Assembly: GCA_944320015.1 (NCBI GenBank)
Contig: CALUFO010000023.1
Location: forward strand, 1 to 43,307
Reading direction: 5' to 3'
Length of the DNA stretch: 43,307 bases
From: an uncultured Barnesiella sp.
Lineage (GTDB): Bacteria; Bacteroidota; Bacteroidia; Bacteroidales; Barnesiellaceae
Below, one piece after another: positions 34,692 to 43,307 of this stretch. Position numbers and translations under genes: made by a program. The notes below the pieces were generated by a model that saw nothing but the letters and a program-made list of their open reading frames with translations, was not told the DNA's origin and did no database searches. How positions within the stretch are numbered: position 1 is the first letter of the stretch; every line of letters begins with the position of its first letter.

Positions 34692-35518
34692 AACGACAAC
34701 TCCTTTAATATTTGCGCCGTCGAGGCTCGCCGGTATCTCGACAAATCGGGTTTTTCCACGCTCAACCGCCCGTTCCACAAGATCGAAGAACTGTCATAAT
34801 CCAAATTCAAAGAGACCGGCACATTCAATCCACTCAGCGTGATGTGCATATTCGTAGGGAAATTCCCGCTTTTCCCTTGTGTAAAAAATTGGGAATAAGT
34901 GCACTCTATCGCTTTGCCCCCACCAGCCGAAGAGAGTGCCGTAGATAACAGTTTGGTACCGTCCAAATCAAACCGGTATCCAAACCGGCTATCCTGTTGC
35001 CGGGGAACGAGCGACCATCGGGAAGACCCCGAATCGATTACCTCGAAATCGTCCAACCGATATGAATTGTTTTCGCTCTCCAATAAAAAGATACGGCCCA
35101 ACAGTGCGTCCTGTACCGTTGGCAACGAAATCGGGCTGGAAAGCCGTTCGCCTATACTGCGTAACGACTCGGCCACATATCGTTTCTGCATTTTATCTAT
35201 CAGGAACAGGCTGTCGCAGGTCATATACAACCGGGCGATCTCGATACCCAAAATCACCCTTACTGAGATTTGCAAGGCCTCTCCCCGAACCATACGAACC
35301 TGTGTGGTGGCACTCAACGAGCCACCCGAGCCGAACGACAAATCGGCCGACCCTTTTGATGAGAAAGTACTCCACTGCGGATATGACGCTACCAACATCT
35401 CGAAATTGTTCTTGACCTCCGGCGAAACAGCCCGAGGGGCAACGACTTCTTTCCCGCCTTTACAGCCGGTCAGAACCGACAAGACGACCAAACAGAACGC
35501 TATTCGTATATAATTCAT
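34688..35518 (-). CDS. DUF4292 lipoprotein
   Basis: A 276-residue lipoprotein with lipobox LTGC (Cys19) after a short hydrophobic segment. The mature part is a beta-rich DUF4292 domain (for example WSTFSSKGSADLSF, ALQISVRVILGIEIARLYMTCDSLFLIDKMQKRY), whose fold resembles LolA/LolB-type lipoprotein carriers. It overlaps both neighbours by four bases (ATGA at 35515-35518 with the TPR gene, and at 34688-34691 with the EnvC-like gene), so translation is tightly coupled. The context suggests a role in envelope assembly; the biochemical function of the family is not established. Confidence 0.88.
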   Translation of the reverse strand: MNYIRIAFCLVVLSVLTGCKGGKEVVAPRAVSPEVKNNFEMLVASYPQWSTFSSKGSADLSFGSGGSLSATTQVRMVRGEALQISVRVILGIEIARLYMTCDSLFLIDKMQKRYVAESLRSIGERLSSPISLPTVQDALLGRIFLLESENNSYRLDDFEVIDSGSSRWSLVPRQQDSRFGYRFDLDGTKLLSTALSSAGGGKAIECTYSQFFTQGKSGNFPTNMHITLSGLNVPVSLNLDYDSSSILWNGRLSVEKPDLSRYRRASTAQILKELSL

Positions 35519-37254
35519 TGTTCGATATATTTCTTTTCCTTAATCTTTTCCTGCAACAACTCGGCCGATTCGCTTCCCGCATCGAGCGCTTTCTGCCAAT
35601 ACTCTACCGCCTCGTCGACTTCTCCCAGCATAAACAGGATATCGCCATAATGTTCAAACAGCTCGGCGCTCGGCTCCTCGGTCTTATCCAAAGCGTTCTT
35701 CATATAAAGCCGCGCCAAGGAGTAGTTTCCCTGCTTGAAAAATATCCAAGCATAGGTATCGAGGTAGGTAGCGTTGTCGGGCTCGGCCTTCACGGTTTGG
35801 GCGCTCATGCGTTCGGCTCTGTTCAAGTCGCGCCCCTCTATGGCAAGAAAGTAGCTGTAATTATTCAGCACCGCAAGATTCGACGCATTGTACAACAGGG
35901 CTTTGTCATACATTTCATAAGCCTTCTCCCGGTTCCCCGACGAATGATACACATCGCCCATCTGCCCATAGAAGAACGATTTTGTAGCCGCATCGTTCTC
36001 ATCGACATAGGTCAAACCGGTCGACAGCATTTCAAGCGCCTCGTCATAACTCTTGGTCTGCGCGCTCGCCACCGCCACATACATGTAAATATCGTTTTGG
36101 TCGGGCACATATTGGATAGCTTTTTTGCCCACGCGTATCACCTCGGGATATTTCTCTTGATAGAGATACAAGCCTATCAACTGCAACCAATTTTCGGGAT
36201 TGGTAGGAGCCAAATCGGTAGCTATCGCATATTGCTCCGCAGCTCGGGCAAACTCCTGACGGCTCGACAAGTACATACCGAACAGGCGGCGCACAGGCTC
36301 CTCCTGCGGATACTGCTCCAACATTTCGGCGAAGAGCGAATCGACCCGGTTCAACTCTTGTTTCTTCTGCATGAGGTCGACGATATAGGTGCTGAAAATG
36401 CCCAATTTGGTCTCGACATCGATACGCCTGTTCATCAATGCGTTGCGTATTTCGTCGTTATAGGCGATAGAGTCGCCTTTCTTTTCGTAGTATCTTGCCC
36501 TCGACAAATAGATATACCCATTCTCGGGCTCGAACTCCAAGGCCTTGTCGTACATCGACAAAGCGGCCGAATCTCTTCCGGCTTCCAAATAAATATCGCC
36601 CAACAGCCTCATATAATCGGTGTTTTGAGGATATGTGCGTTGCAACTTTTCCGACTCGGAAACCATGGCCTCCCTGTCGCCCATGTACTCATAAAGTTTC
36701 AGTTTCTCTATGGTGATAGGCTCCATCATGCCCATCGACATCTCCAAGCTGTCATAGCAGGCCACGGCAGCCTTCATGTCGCCTTTGGCAGTATATGCCT
36801 CGGCCAAAGCCGAGTTGATTTCGGTCTTTTCGGGGTGCTGTTTCAACAGCCGCGACCACACCCTTATCGCTTCGTCGTGGTTCCCGCTCTGCTGCGAGAA
36901 ATTGGCATACACCACGTTGTACCAATAATTGTCGGGGTAGGCCTCGGCCGCATACTGCAAGTCCTTGCGGGATTGCTCATATAACCCCATGCGCAAATAA
37001 TACGGAGCCAAGAAAAAACGGGCGGCAGCGCTGGCCGTGTCAATGGCCGCAGCCTGGCTCATCAAGTCAAAAGCAGCGTCGTTCTCGCCGATTGCCTTCA
37101 TACGCTCGGCTTCCAAATAAAGATATTCAAACTTCTGGCGCTCGGCCGAAGAGAGCCTGTCCGAATCTTTCGCAACACCCTTGTGCAAAGCACACCCCGA
37201 TAACCCTAAAATAGCTACCAAGGAGAGCAATCCCATATGTTTATACTTTCGCAT
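35515..37254 (-). CDS. Tetratricopeptide-repeat lipoprotein
   Basis: A lipoprotein of 579 residues from ATG 37254. A second ATG at 37269 would add five residues; the downstream one gives a normal signal (MRKYKHMGLLSLVAILGLSGC) with lipobox LSGC. The rest is almost entirely TPR helices: repeated patterns such as AARFFLAPYYLRMGLYEQSRK, YMRLLGDIYLEAGRDSAAL and EQYGDILFMLGEVDEAVEYWQKALD-like endings, over ten in all. TPR arrays bind protein partners, so it is probably a scaffold in the envelope. It is co-transcribed with dut upstream (34-base gap) and overlaps DUF4292 by four bases. Confidence 0.9.
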   Translation of the reverse strand: MRKYKHMGLLSLVAILGLSGCALHKGVAKDSDRLSSAERQKFEYLYLEAERMKAIGENDAAFDLMSQAAAIDTASAAARFFLAPYYLRMGLYEQSRKDLQYAAEAYPDNYWYNVVYANFSQQSGNHDEAIRVWSRLLKQHPEKTEINSALAEAYTAKGDMKAAVACYDSLEMSMGMMEPITIEKLKLYEYMGDREAMVSESEKLQRTYPQNTDYMRLLGDIYLEAGRDSAALSMYDKALEFEPENGYIYLSRARYYEKKGDSIAYNDEIRNALMNRRIDVETKLGIFSTYIVDLMQKKQELNRVDSLFAEMLEQYPQEEPVRRLFGMYLSSRQEFARAAEQYAIATDLAPTNPENWLQLIGLYLYQEKYPEVIRVGKKAIQYVPDQNDIYMYVAVASAQTKSYDEALEMLSTGLTYVDENDAATKSFFYGQMGDVYHSSGNREKAYEMYDKALLYNASNLAVLNNYSYFLAIEGRDLNRAERMSAQTVKAEPDNATYLDTYAWIFFKQGNYSLARLYMKNALDKTEEPSAELFEHYGDILFMLGEVDEAVEYWQKALDAGSESAELLQEKIKEKKYIEQ

Positions 37255-37288
37255 TCCTATCCCTGTCATAATCTGTTTTGCGGGAATC

Positions 37289-37729
37289 CTATTTCACACC
37301 CGTATGGCCAAACCCTCCGGCGCCACGCTCCGTCTCGTCCAGCGTATCCACTTCGTCCCATTCGACCCGGCAATACTCTTTCACCACCATTTGGCAAATA
37401 CGTTCGCCGTCTTCTATTGTAAACGGTTGATCCGAGACATTCAACACAATAATACCCACTTCGCCCCGATAGTCGGCATCGATAGTTCCCGGCGTATTGG
37501 GTATCGTGATGCCGTGCTTCAAAGCCAAACCGCTGCGAGGCCGTATTTGAGCCTCATACCCTTCGGGCAAAGCGATATAAAGGCCGGTAGGTATCAACTT
37601 ACGCTCCAAAGGAGCCAAAACCACAGGCTCCGACAAATTGGCGCGGATATCCATACCTGCCGAAAACAAAGTGCTGTAAGAGGGTAGCGCATGATGCGAC
37701 TTATTGACGATCTTAACGGAAACTTTCAT
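37289..37729 (-). CDS. dut: Deoxyuridine 5'-triphosphate nucleotidohydrolase (dUTPase)
   Basis: A 146-residue trimeric dUTPase, hydrolysing dUTP to dUMP and pyrophosphate to keep uracil out of DNA and supply dTMP synthesis. All five motifs can be seen: [43 protein letters not shown] and the C-terminal [11 protein letters not shown] that closes over the active site. It is the first gene of the minus-strand dut-TPR-DUF4292-envC unit. The divergent spacer with dgt (37730-37913) contains no clear minus-strand promoter box that I can find. Confidence 0.97.
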   Translation of the reverse strand: MKVSVKIVNKSHHALPSYSTLFSAGMDIRANLSEPVVLAPLERKLIPTGLYIALPEGYEAQIRPRSGLALKHGITIPNTPGTIDADYRGEVGIIVLNVSDQPFTIEDGERICQMVVKEYCRVEWDEVDTLDETERGAGGFGHTGVK

Positions 37730-37880
37730 CTGAATAAATCTTTTAATACAGAACTCTTTTCACTTGCGAAAATAGCGAAATCCTATCAAACAGCAGCCTA
37801 TTTTTTTATATTTTATGCAACATACCTCCAAAAACCGAGAGGTTTTTATCCCATTGCAATATTTTATCCCTCTTTTTTAC

Positions 37881-37888
37881 TACTTTTG
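37881..37888 (+). promoter_or_regulatory. -7 box of the dgt operon
   Basis: TACTTTTG fits TAnnTTTG. Initiation near 37895 leaves a leader of about 19 bases to ATG 37914. The nearest upstream TTG is 24 bases away, beyond the usual spacing. Confidence 0.55.
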
Positions 37889-37913
37889 CAAAGATTGATG
37901 ACACAAATCCTTT

Positions 37914-39278
37914 ATGAACACGCAACCCCAAGAATCGCCTTCGAAAATGCAGTGGGAGAAACTCATTACCTCCAAACGGTTCGGCATGGAAAAATATCAC
38001 GACGACCGTAGGCACACCCGCTCCGATTTCCAGCGCGACTACGACCGATTGATTTTCTCGGCTCCATTCCGCCGGTTACAAAACAAGACGCAGGTATTCC
38101 CGCTGCCGGGCAGCATATTCGTACACAACCGATTGACCCACAGCCTCGAAGTTTCTTGCGTGGGTCGTTCACTGGGCAACAACGTATCGACCGCGCTTTA
38201 CGAAAAATACAAAAACGAGCCGTGGAGCCACAAACTCTATCATTTGGGCGCCATCACCTCGGCCGCCTGCTTGGCTCACGATTTAGGGAATCCTCCTTTC
38301 GGGCATTCGGGCGAAAGAGCCATCGCCACCTACTTCTCCGAAGGCAATGGGCAAGTGTTGAAAAAAGAGTTGAGAAACGAACACCATTGGCAAGACTTCA
38401 CCCACTTCGAGGGCAATGCCAATGCCTTCCGCCTGCTCACCCACCAATTCAACGGCCGGCGTCCCGGAGGTTTTGCCCTCACCTACTCCACGCTCGCCTC
38501 GATCGTCAAATATCCCTACTCCTCGATTCAGTCGACCAAGAAAGGCAAACTGGGATTTTTCACTTCCGAGAAAAAAGACTTCCTGCGCATCGCCGACGAT
38601 TTAGGGCTACTCCCCGACGGCGAAAGCGGCGAGCGCTACCACCGGCATCCGCTGGTCTATCTGGTCGAGGCGGCCGACGACATCTGCTACCAAATCATGG
38701 ACATCGAAGATGCCCATAAATTGAAAATACTCACTACCGAAACCGTCAAAAAACTCTTTCTCGATTTCTTCGACGAGAAACGCCAAAAACACATCAACGA
38801 CGTGTTGAAAATCGTCACCGATCTCAACGAGCAGATTGTCTATCTGCGCTCTTGTGTCATCGGAACCCTCATCGACGAATGCTCCGACCTCTTTTGCCGG
38901 GAAGAGCAAGCCTTGTTAGAGGGAAGGTTTACCGGCGCTTTGGTCGACCATATCTCCGAACGACCCCGGCAAGCATACCAAAACTGCGCCGCCACGGCGT
39001 TTGAGAGAATCTATAAATCGTCCGATGTGCTGGACATCGAGTTGGCCGGTAACCGCATCATCTCGGTACTCCTCGATAAGTTCCTCGACGCCGTCCGTTT
39101 CCCCGACAAAGCCTATTCCAGACTGCTGCTCAACAAAGTACCGCAGCAATACGAGATTCGAGCCAACTCTCTTTACGGGAAAGTACAAGCCGTCATCGAC
39201 TATATATCGGGTATGACCGACGTCTATGCCCTTGACCTTTATCGCAAAATCAACGGCATGAGTTTGCCGTCGCTTTAA
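37914..39278 (+). CDS. dgt: Deoxyguanosinetriphosphate triphosphohydrolase-like protein
   Basis: A 454-residue HD-domain dNTP triphosphohydrolase. Characteristic blocks are the N-terminal RLIFSAPFRRLQNKTQVFPL, the metal-binding RLTHSLEVS (His76), AHDLGNPPFGHSGE (His122-Asp123) and a later YLVEAADDICYQIMD. It hydrolyses dNTPs, classically dGTP, to the nucleoside and triphosphate and so tunes dNTP pools; it may also limit phage. The start at ATG 37914 suits the -7 box at 37881. The next gene begins 10 bases after its stop codon. It is divergent from dut, so two dNTP-pool enzymes share one control region. Confidence 0.94.
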   Translation: MNTQPQESPSKMQWEKLITSKRFGMEKYHDDRRHTRSDFQRDYDRLIFSAPFRRLQNKTQVFPLPGSIFVHNRLTHSLEVSCVGRSLGNNVSTALYEKYKNEPWSHKLYHLGAITSAACLAHDLGNPPFGHSGERAIATYFSEGNGQVLKKELRNEHHWQDFTHFEGNANAFRLLTHQFNGRRPGGFALTYSTLASIVKYPYSSIQSTKKGKLGFFTSEKKDFLRIADDLGLLPDGESGERYHRHPLVYLVEAADDICYQIMDIEDAHKLKILTTETVKKLFLDFFDEKRQKHINDVLKIVTDLNEQIVYLRSCVIGTLIDECSDLFCREEQALLEGRFTGALVDHISERPRQAYQNCAATAFERIYKSSDVLDIELAGNRIISVLLDKFLDAVRFPDKAYSRLLLNKVPQQYEIRANSLYGKVQAVIDYISGMTDVYALDLYRKINGMSLPSL

Positions 39279-39288
39279 AACCAATTGT

Positions 39289-40524
39289 ATGAAACGAATC
39301 GATATTCTCCTTTTGCTTCTGCTCGTTTGCTCCTTAGCCCGAGCCGCCGAATATACTGTCGAACAAGTGCCCAACGTACACCTCGACGACAGCCGGCGAT
39401 TCGTAAGCAATCCCGATGGAATCCTATCGGCCGAGACCGTAACCCAGCTCGACCAAATGCTTTTTTCCATGCAAGAGGCCAACACCTCGGAGATAGCCGT
39501 CGTCGCCCTGCAATCTATCGGCAACGCCGACCCCGACGTTTTTTCCACCGAGCTCTTTTCCCAATGGGGTATTGGCAAGCAGAACGACAACGGACTGCTC
39601 GTACTGCTCGTACTCGACCAGCGCAGAATGGTCTTCCGCACCGGATATGGATTGGAAGGCGTTCTGCCCGACGCTATCTGCAAGCGGATACAAGCACGAT
39701 ACGTCATACCCCAATTCCGCGAAGGCAATTATGACCGAGGGCTTCTCGACGGCATCTCGGCCATCGTCCAAATCCTCACCACCCCCGAAGCCATCGCCGA
39801 AATTACCGCACCACCGGCTACAAAACCAGCTACCGACTGGGAAAGGATATTCAACATCTACCTTACCATTTCGCTTGTCGTTTCGCACATACTGCTCTTT
39901 TACATGATAGGAGTGAGCATACGCCATGCCAAAGAGGAGCCTTACGAACGCTACAAACGACTGTATCGGCTCCAACCGCTTTTTTTGGCCAGTTGCTTTT
40001 TGTTCCCGTTTTTTGTCATACTTCTCTATTTCGGACTCAAACGGCGGCTCAAACATCTTCGCAACAAATCCCGTGTGTGCGAATTGTGTGGCAGCACCAT
40101 GAGAAAACTCAACGAGGAGGAAGATAACCGCTACCTCACCCCACAGGAAAATACCGAAGAGCGACTCAACTCGGTGGACTATGACGTGTGGCTTTGCGAC
40201 AAATGCGGGAATACATTGGTATATCCCTACGAAAACCAGTTTACACAATACCAAAAATGCCCCTATTGCCACAGCCGCGCTTATAGCTTCGAGGGTGACC
40301 ACATCCTGCGCCGAGCCACGACCGTAAGCACCGGACTGGGCGAAAAGCGCTACCGTTGTGCCCACTGCCGCAAAACCGACAGTAAGACCTACATTATTCC
40401 CGTTATCGTAGCCGCCACCATGATAGGAGGTTCAGGACGAGGCGGAGGGTTTGGCGGTGGCGGATTCGGCGGTGGATTCGGTGGTGGAGCCACCGGCGGC
40501 GGAGGAGCTTCGTCGGGTTGGTAA
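39289..40524 (+). CDS. TPM-domain membrane protein with zinc ribbons and glycine-rich tail
   Basis: A 411-residue protein. It has a signal peptide (about 1-20) and a TPM domain (about 35-165) with VSNPDGILS, EIAVVALQSIG and GYGLEGVLPD. Two transmembrane helices lie at about 190-215 and 230-255. Paired CxxC motifs of two zinc-ribbon-like modules follow (CELC, CDKC, CPYC, CAHC; about 270-370). The tail is almost only Gly with Phe, Ala and Ser, ending GASSGW. TPM domains occur in a thylakoid phosphatase and in bacterial membrane proteins; enzymatic activity here is unproven. It is 10 bases after dgt and 40 bases before the hexosaminidase gene. Topology suggests an extracytoplasmic TPM domain and, after two helices, a zinc-ribbon region on the same side. 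Confidence 0.87.
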   Translation: MKRIDILLLLLLVCSLARAAEYTVEQVPNVHLDDSRRFVSNPDGILSAETVTQLDQMLFSMQEANTSEIAVVALQSIGNADPDVFSTELFSQWGIGKQNDNGLLVLLVLDQRRMVFRTGYGLEGVLPDAICKRIQARYVIPQFREGNYDRGLLDGISAIVQILTTPEAIAEITAPPATKPATDWERIFNIYLTISLVVSHILLFYMIGVSIRHAKEEPYERYKRLYRLQPLFLASCFLFPFFVILLYFGLKRRLKHLRNKSRVCELCGSTMRKLNEEEDNRYLTPQENTEERLNSVDYDVWLCDKCGNTLVYPYENQFTQYQKCPYCHSRAYSFEGDHILRRATTVSTGLGEKRYRCAHCRKTDSKTYIIPVIVAATMIGGSGRGGGFGGGGFGGGFGGGATGGGGASSGW

Positions 40525-40564
40525 CTCACAGATAAAAAACTTTTATTACATAGCACTATACACC

Positions 40565-43066
40565 ATGAAAACAAACAGATTGCACCACTTTATCCTTGTT
40601 TCGGCAGCCTCCTTGTTATGCGCCTGCTCGACACAGGAAAGCCCGGTTTCCCTGCAATGGGAAATGGGCGAAAACGGTATTGAACCGGGATTTTACGAAA
40701 GCTCGTTCACATTGACCAACACCTCGAAGAAACCCCTCGAGTCTGACTGGGAAATATACTACACCCAACTCTCGCCCCGACAGGTGAAGATGAACGACAA
40801 CTCGCCCGTTATCATCGAAATGGTAAACCCCGGATTCTATAAAATGACGCCTTCGCCGACTTGGGAAACGCTTGCATCGGGCGATTCGATAACTATCCGT
40901 TATTTGAATAGAGGCATGTTCACCCAAACCCTCTTTACCCCCCAAGCGCCCTTCTTTGTCGCAAACGACGACAAACCGGTCTCGATTCCACTCTCGATCG
41001 CTCCCTTCTCTCACGAGGAACAATGGGTCGTTCCCGGCAGAGTGGCGCCGCCCTATCCCGACGGTGAAAAAGTTTACGCCGACAATCAATCGCTCGAGAC
41101 AGACTACACCGTACAACCCTACGACATGTTACCCGCCCTCAAAGAAATCACCCCGAGAGAAGGGACAAGCATCGTATTCAAAGATATATCGCTCAGTGTC
41201 GAGGAAGGCTTTGCCAACGAAGCCCAACTCTTGATTAGGCAGCTAAAAGCTATGGGATACAATATCACCGACAATGGGCAAACCATCATCGCACTGTGTC
41301 ATTTCCCCCGGAATGTGAAAGCCCGCAACGACGAACACTACCGACTCGATGTTAAGAACAACTATATCACGATTAGCGGAGCGACGCCGCACGCCATTTT
41401 CAACGGCACTCAAACACTGCTCTCCCTGCTGAAAAGACAAGGCATTCCCGCCCGCCTCGAAAACGTAGCCATAAACGACTATCCCGACCTGCTTTACCGG
41501 GGCATGATGCTCGATATTGCAAGGAACTTCACCCGAAAGGCCGATTTGCTGAAACTGCTCGACCTGCTCGCCGCCTACAAAATAAATGTATTCCACTTCC
41601 ATTTCAGCGACGACGAAGCGTGGAGGCTCGAAATCCCCGGATTGGAAGAACTTACCGAGGTAGGCTCCCGGCGAGGATTTACCCGGGACGAAAGCCAATG
41701 CCTCTATCCTATATTTTATGGCGGCTGGAATTACTCCGACACGACTGCGACGGCAAACGGATATTACTCTCGGCAAGACTTCATAGAGGTTCTCCAATAT
41801 GCGGCTCAACGTCATATCACCGTTATTCCCGAAATCGAATCACCGGGTCACGCACGGGCGGCCATCGTCGCCATGAAAGCCCGGTACAACCGACTGAAAG
41901 AGAGCAATATCGATGCGGCTCAGGAGTATCTCCTCTCCGAGCAGGCCGACACCTCCAAATATGTATCGGCACAAGCCTATACCGACAATGTCATGAACGT
42001 GGCCATGCCATCGGTCTATCGCTTTATGGATAAAGTGTGCAGCGAAATCATCGCCATGTACCAAGAGGCCGGTGTGCCGCTCGCATCTATCCACATCGGT
42101 GGCGACGAAGTTCCCCACGGCTCGTGGGAGGGCTCTCCCATTTGCCACCGGTTCATGAAAGAGCACCAAATGAAAGATACCCATGAACTCGCCGAATATT
42201 ACTTGGAAAATATCACACAAATGCTATCGGAAAAGGGTGTCAAAACTTCGGGTTGGCAAGAGGTCGCCTTGAAACACTCCCCCGAAATGAACAGCCGCAT
42301 CGCACCCCGGTTCAACGGTGTATATTGCTGGAATACCATCGGGAGCAACAGCATCATTCCCTATACCGTAGCCAACGACGGGTATGACGTGATTCTTTGC
42401 AATGTGAACAATTTTTACCTCGATTTGGCATACAACACGCACAAAGACGAACCGGGACTTATTTGGGGCGGCTACGTCGACGAATTTGCCTCATTCAACA
42501 TGCTCCCCTACAACGTCTACGGGTCGGCCCGAAAGAATATGGCCGGAGAAAAAAACAATCTCAAAACAGCCGGTAAAGGGAAAGTACAACTTGCCGGAGA
42601 TGCCCGTTCCCGCATCAAAGGGATACAGGCACAACTGTTCTCCGAAACCATCGGAGGCTTCGACATGGTGCAATATTACATATTCCCGAAAATTTTCGGA
42701 TTGGTGGAACGTGGCTGGAACAGCTTCCCCGAGTGGACTCCGACTCCCGGCAACGACAAACAAGCGCTATACGAGCATGCCCGGGCTATCTACAACGCCA
42801 AAATCGCACAAATAGAGTTGCCCCGACTGGCACTCGACAGCATTAATTTCAGAATCGCGCAACCCGGAATCAAAATCGTCGACGGTAAACTGTATGCCAA
42901 TTCTCCTATCCCGCAAGCCGAGATACGATATACTACCGACGGGAGCGACCCTACGGCCAATTCAACACTTTGGGAATCGCCCGTAGAGTGCAACGCCGAG
43001 GTGGTCAAAGCCAAACTATTCTACCTCGGGAAAGAGAGCCTCGTCACCTCTTTCCATAACCATTGA
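40565..43066 (+). CDS. GH20 beta-N-acetylhexosaminidase lipoprotein
   Basis: An 833-residue lipoprotein with a lipobox-type end at ASLLCAC (Cys about 21). It has an N-terminal chitobiase-type carbohydrate-binding domain (about 25-160), a GH20b domain (about 190-300), the GH20 barrel (about 305-660) and a C-terminal chitobiase-like beta domain. Visible catalytic blocks are FHFHFSDDEAWRLEIPGL and the Asp-Glu pair in HIGGDEVPHGSW, which run substrate-assisted retention of N-acetylglucosamine. It releases terminal GlcNAc or GalNAc from host glycans, chito-oligomers or peptidoglycan. The longer in-frame start at 40451 lies inside the TPM gene and is rejected in favour of ATG 40565. It is last in the dgt-TPM-GH20 unit. 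Confidence 0.94.
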   Translation: MKTNRLHHFILVSAASLLCACSTQESPVSLQWEMGENGIEPGFYESSFTLTNTSKKPLESDWEIYYTQLSPRQVKMNDNSPVIIEMVNPGFYKMTPSPTWETLASGDSITIRYLNRGMFTQTLFTPQAPFFVANDDKPVSIPLSIAPFSHEEQWVVPGRVAPPYPDGEKVYADNQSLETDYTVQPYDMLPALKEITPREGTSIVFKDISLSVEEGFANEAQLLIRQLKAMGYNITDNGQTIIALCHFPRNVKARNDEHYRLDVKNNYITISGATPHAIFNGTQTLLSLLKRQGIPARLENVAINDYPDLLYRGMMLDIARNFTRKADLLKLLDLLAAYKINVFHFHFSDDEAWRLEIPGLEELTEVGSRRGFTRDESQCLYPIFYGGWNYSDTTATANGYYSRQDFIEVLQYAAQRHITVIPEIESPGHARAAIVAMKARYNRLKESNIDAAQEYLLSEQADTSKYVSAQAYTDNVMNVAMPSVYRFMDKVCSEIIAMYQEAGVPLASIHIGGDEVPHGSWEGSPICHRFMKEHQMKDTHELAEYYLENITQMLSEKGVKTSGWQEVALKHSPEMNSRIAPRFNGVYCWNTIGSNSIIPYTVANDGYDVILCNVNNFYLDLAYNTHKDEPGLIWGGYVDEFASFNMLPYNVYGSARKNMAGEKNNLKTAGKGKVQLAGDARSRIKGIQAQLFSETIGGFDMVQYYIFPKIFGLVERGWNSFPEWTPTPGNDKQALYEHARAIYNAKIAQIELPRLALDSINFRIAQPGIKIVDGKLYANSPIPQAEIRYTTDGSDPTANSTLWESPVECNAEVVKAKLFYLGKESLVTSFHNH

Positions 43067-43121
43067 TTCCCCAACCAGAATTCCTTGAACAAGCCTTTGA
43101 AACAACCCCTTGAAATAAGCG

Positions 43122-43165
43122 AGGGTGACCCAAAAGTCAAAGACTTTAAAGGGTCATCCTTTTTT
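43122..43165 (+). terminator. Intrinsic terminator after the GH20 gene
   Basis: AGGGTGACCC (43122-43131) pairs with GGGTCATCCT (43151-43160) and is followed by TTTTT. It ends the dgt-TPM-GH20 unit 56 bases after the stop codon. Confidence 0.85.
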
Positions 43166-43230
43166 GTTTGGATTACGCCAGATGGTCACAGAGAGAGAAT
43201 GAATGCGTGAGAGTGAGAGTGGAGGGGAGA

Positions 43231-43280
43231 AAAAAATTAACGGTTATCTCTTTGTTTTCAAAGAAATAACCGTTGTTTTT
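43231..43280. terminator. Strong, apparently bidirectional terminator hairpin
   Basis: AACGGTTAT (43239-43247) pairs with ATAACCGTT (43266-43274), continued by TCTTTG/CAAAGA (43249-43254 with 43259-43264), a stem of 15 bases with one mismatch. GTTTTT follows on the plus strand and an A-run precedes it (T-run on the minus strand), so it can stop transcription both ways. The last bases, 43281-43307, show no gene. Confidence 0.75.
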
Positions 43281-43307
43281 ATGGTAAATAATTGCTATAT
43301 TTAAAGT

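Noticed and set aside
33450-34778. A longer EnvC-like protein starting upstream of 34691
   Set aside because: The extra N-terminus overlaps DUF4292 coding sequence by about 90 bases and precedes a clear signal peptide; the ATGA overlap at 34688-34691 is the natural start.
35518-36984. Open frame of 488 codons on the plus strand opposite the TPR gene
   Set aside because: It lies wholly inside the TPR coding region; the translation is low-complexity His/Ile/Leu text with no motif.
40451-40564. Extra N-terminal codons of the GH20 gene
   Set aside because: They lie in the glycine-rich end of the TPM gene in another frame, and the lipoprotein signal begins at ATG 40565.
1-43307. CRISPR arrays, tRNA or rRNA genes, prophage or restriction genes
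   Set aside because: I looked for regular spaced repeats, cloverleaf-like sequences and marker proteins and found none.

Overview
The window comes from a member of the Bacteroidota, most likely the order Bacteroidales. Four kinds of evidence agree. (1) Promoters fit the Bacteroidales -33 TTTG / -7 TAnnTTTG pattern; four of them have exactly 20 bases between the boxes. (2) Gene starts have A/T-rich leaders, almost none with a Shine-Dalgarno sequence. (3) The str and S10 ribosomal clusters are joined, rpsL-rpsG-fusA-rpsJ-rplC, with no tuf gene between fusA and rpsJ. (4) Three neighbouring secreted proteins end in type IX secretion (T9SS) sorting domains, and there are family markers such as DUF4251, DUF4292 and the alternative GlmU. 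I cannot name a genus safely. I see no rRNA, tRNA, CRISPR array, insertion sequence or prophage.

Layout. 1-3778 (minus): start of the str-S10 ribosomal operon with its promoter. 3854-6509 (minus): rmlC with its own promoter, then an asparagine-synthetase-like gene preceded by an acyl-carrier-like gene; both of these have lost their key catalytic or attachment residues. 6681-8651 (plus): alternative GlmU, a long-hairpin RNA that looks 6S-like, and a small lipoprotein. 8843-21457 (minus): three T9SS cargo genes, namely a PPC-like repeat protein, an M6 metalloprotease and a 2225-residue adhesin-like protein encoded just after the protease. 21853-25645 (minus): a long-chain acyl-CoA synthetase, then prfB with an intact programmed +1 frameshift site, overlapping argB by one base.

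25930-33432 is mixed in orientation: an M20 deacylase, a family 2 glycosyltransferase, a DUF4251 protein, two GT-B glycosyltransferases, and an opposing flippase and GNAT/FemAB-like gene. 33450-37729 (minus) is an envelope operon, dut, TPR lipoprotein, DUF4292 lipoprotein, EnvC-like, that appears to run on into the GNAT and flippase genes. 37914-43066 (plus): dgt, a TPM-domain membrane protein and a GH20 hexosaminidase lipoprotein, closed by strong terminators.

How it fits together. Much of the window is core growth functions (translation, dNTP hygiene, arginine synthesis, UDP-GlcNAc and rhamnose precursors, lipid activation) interleaved with surface biology (glycan assembly and export, peptidoglycan hydrolase control, T9SS cargo, glycan degradation). 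The strongest candidate for something undescribed is the pair at 4537-6509: an asparagine synthetase fold with broken ATP and glutamine sites next to an acyl carrier fold with Phe at the phosphopantetheine serine position. The hairpin RNA at 7941-8132 and the prfB control region are the next most informative.
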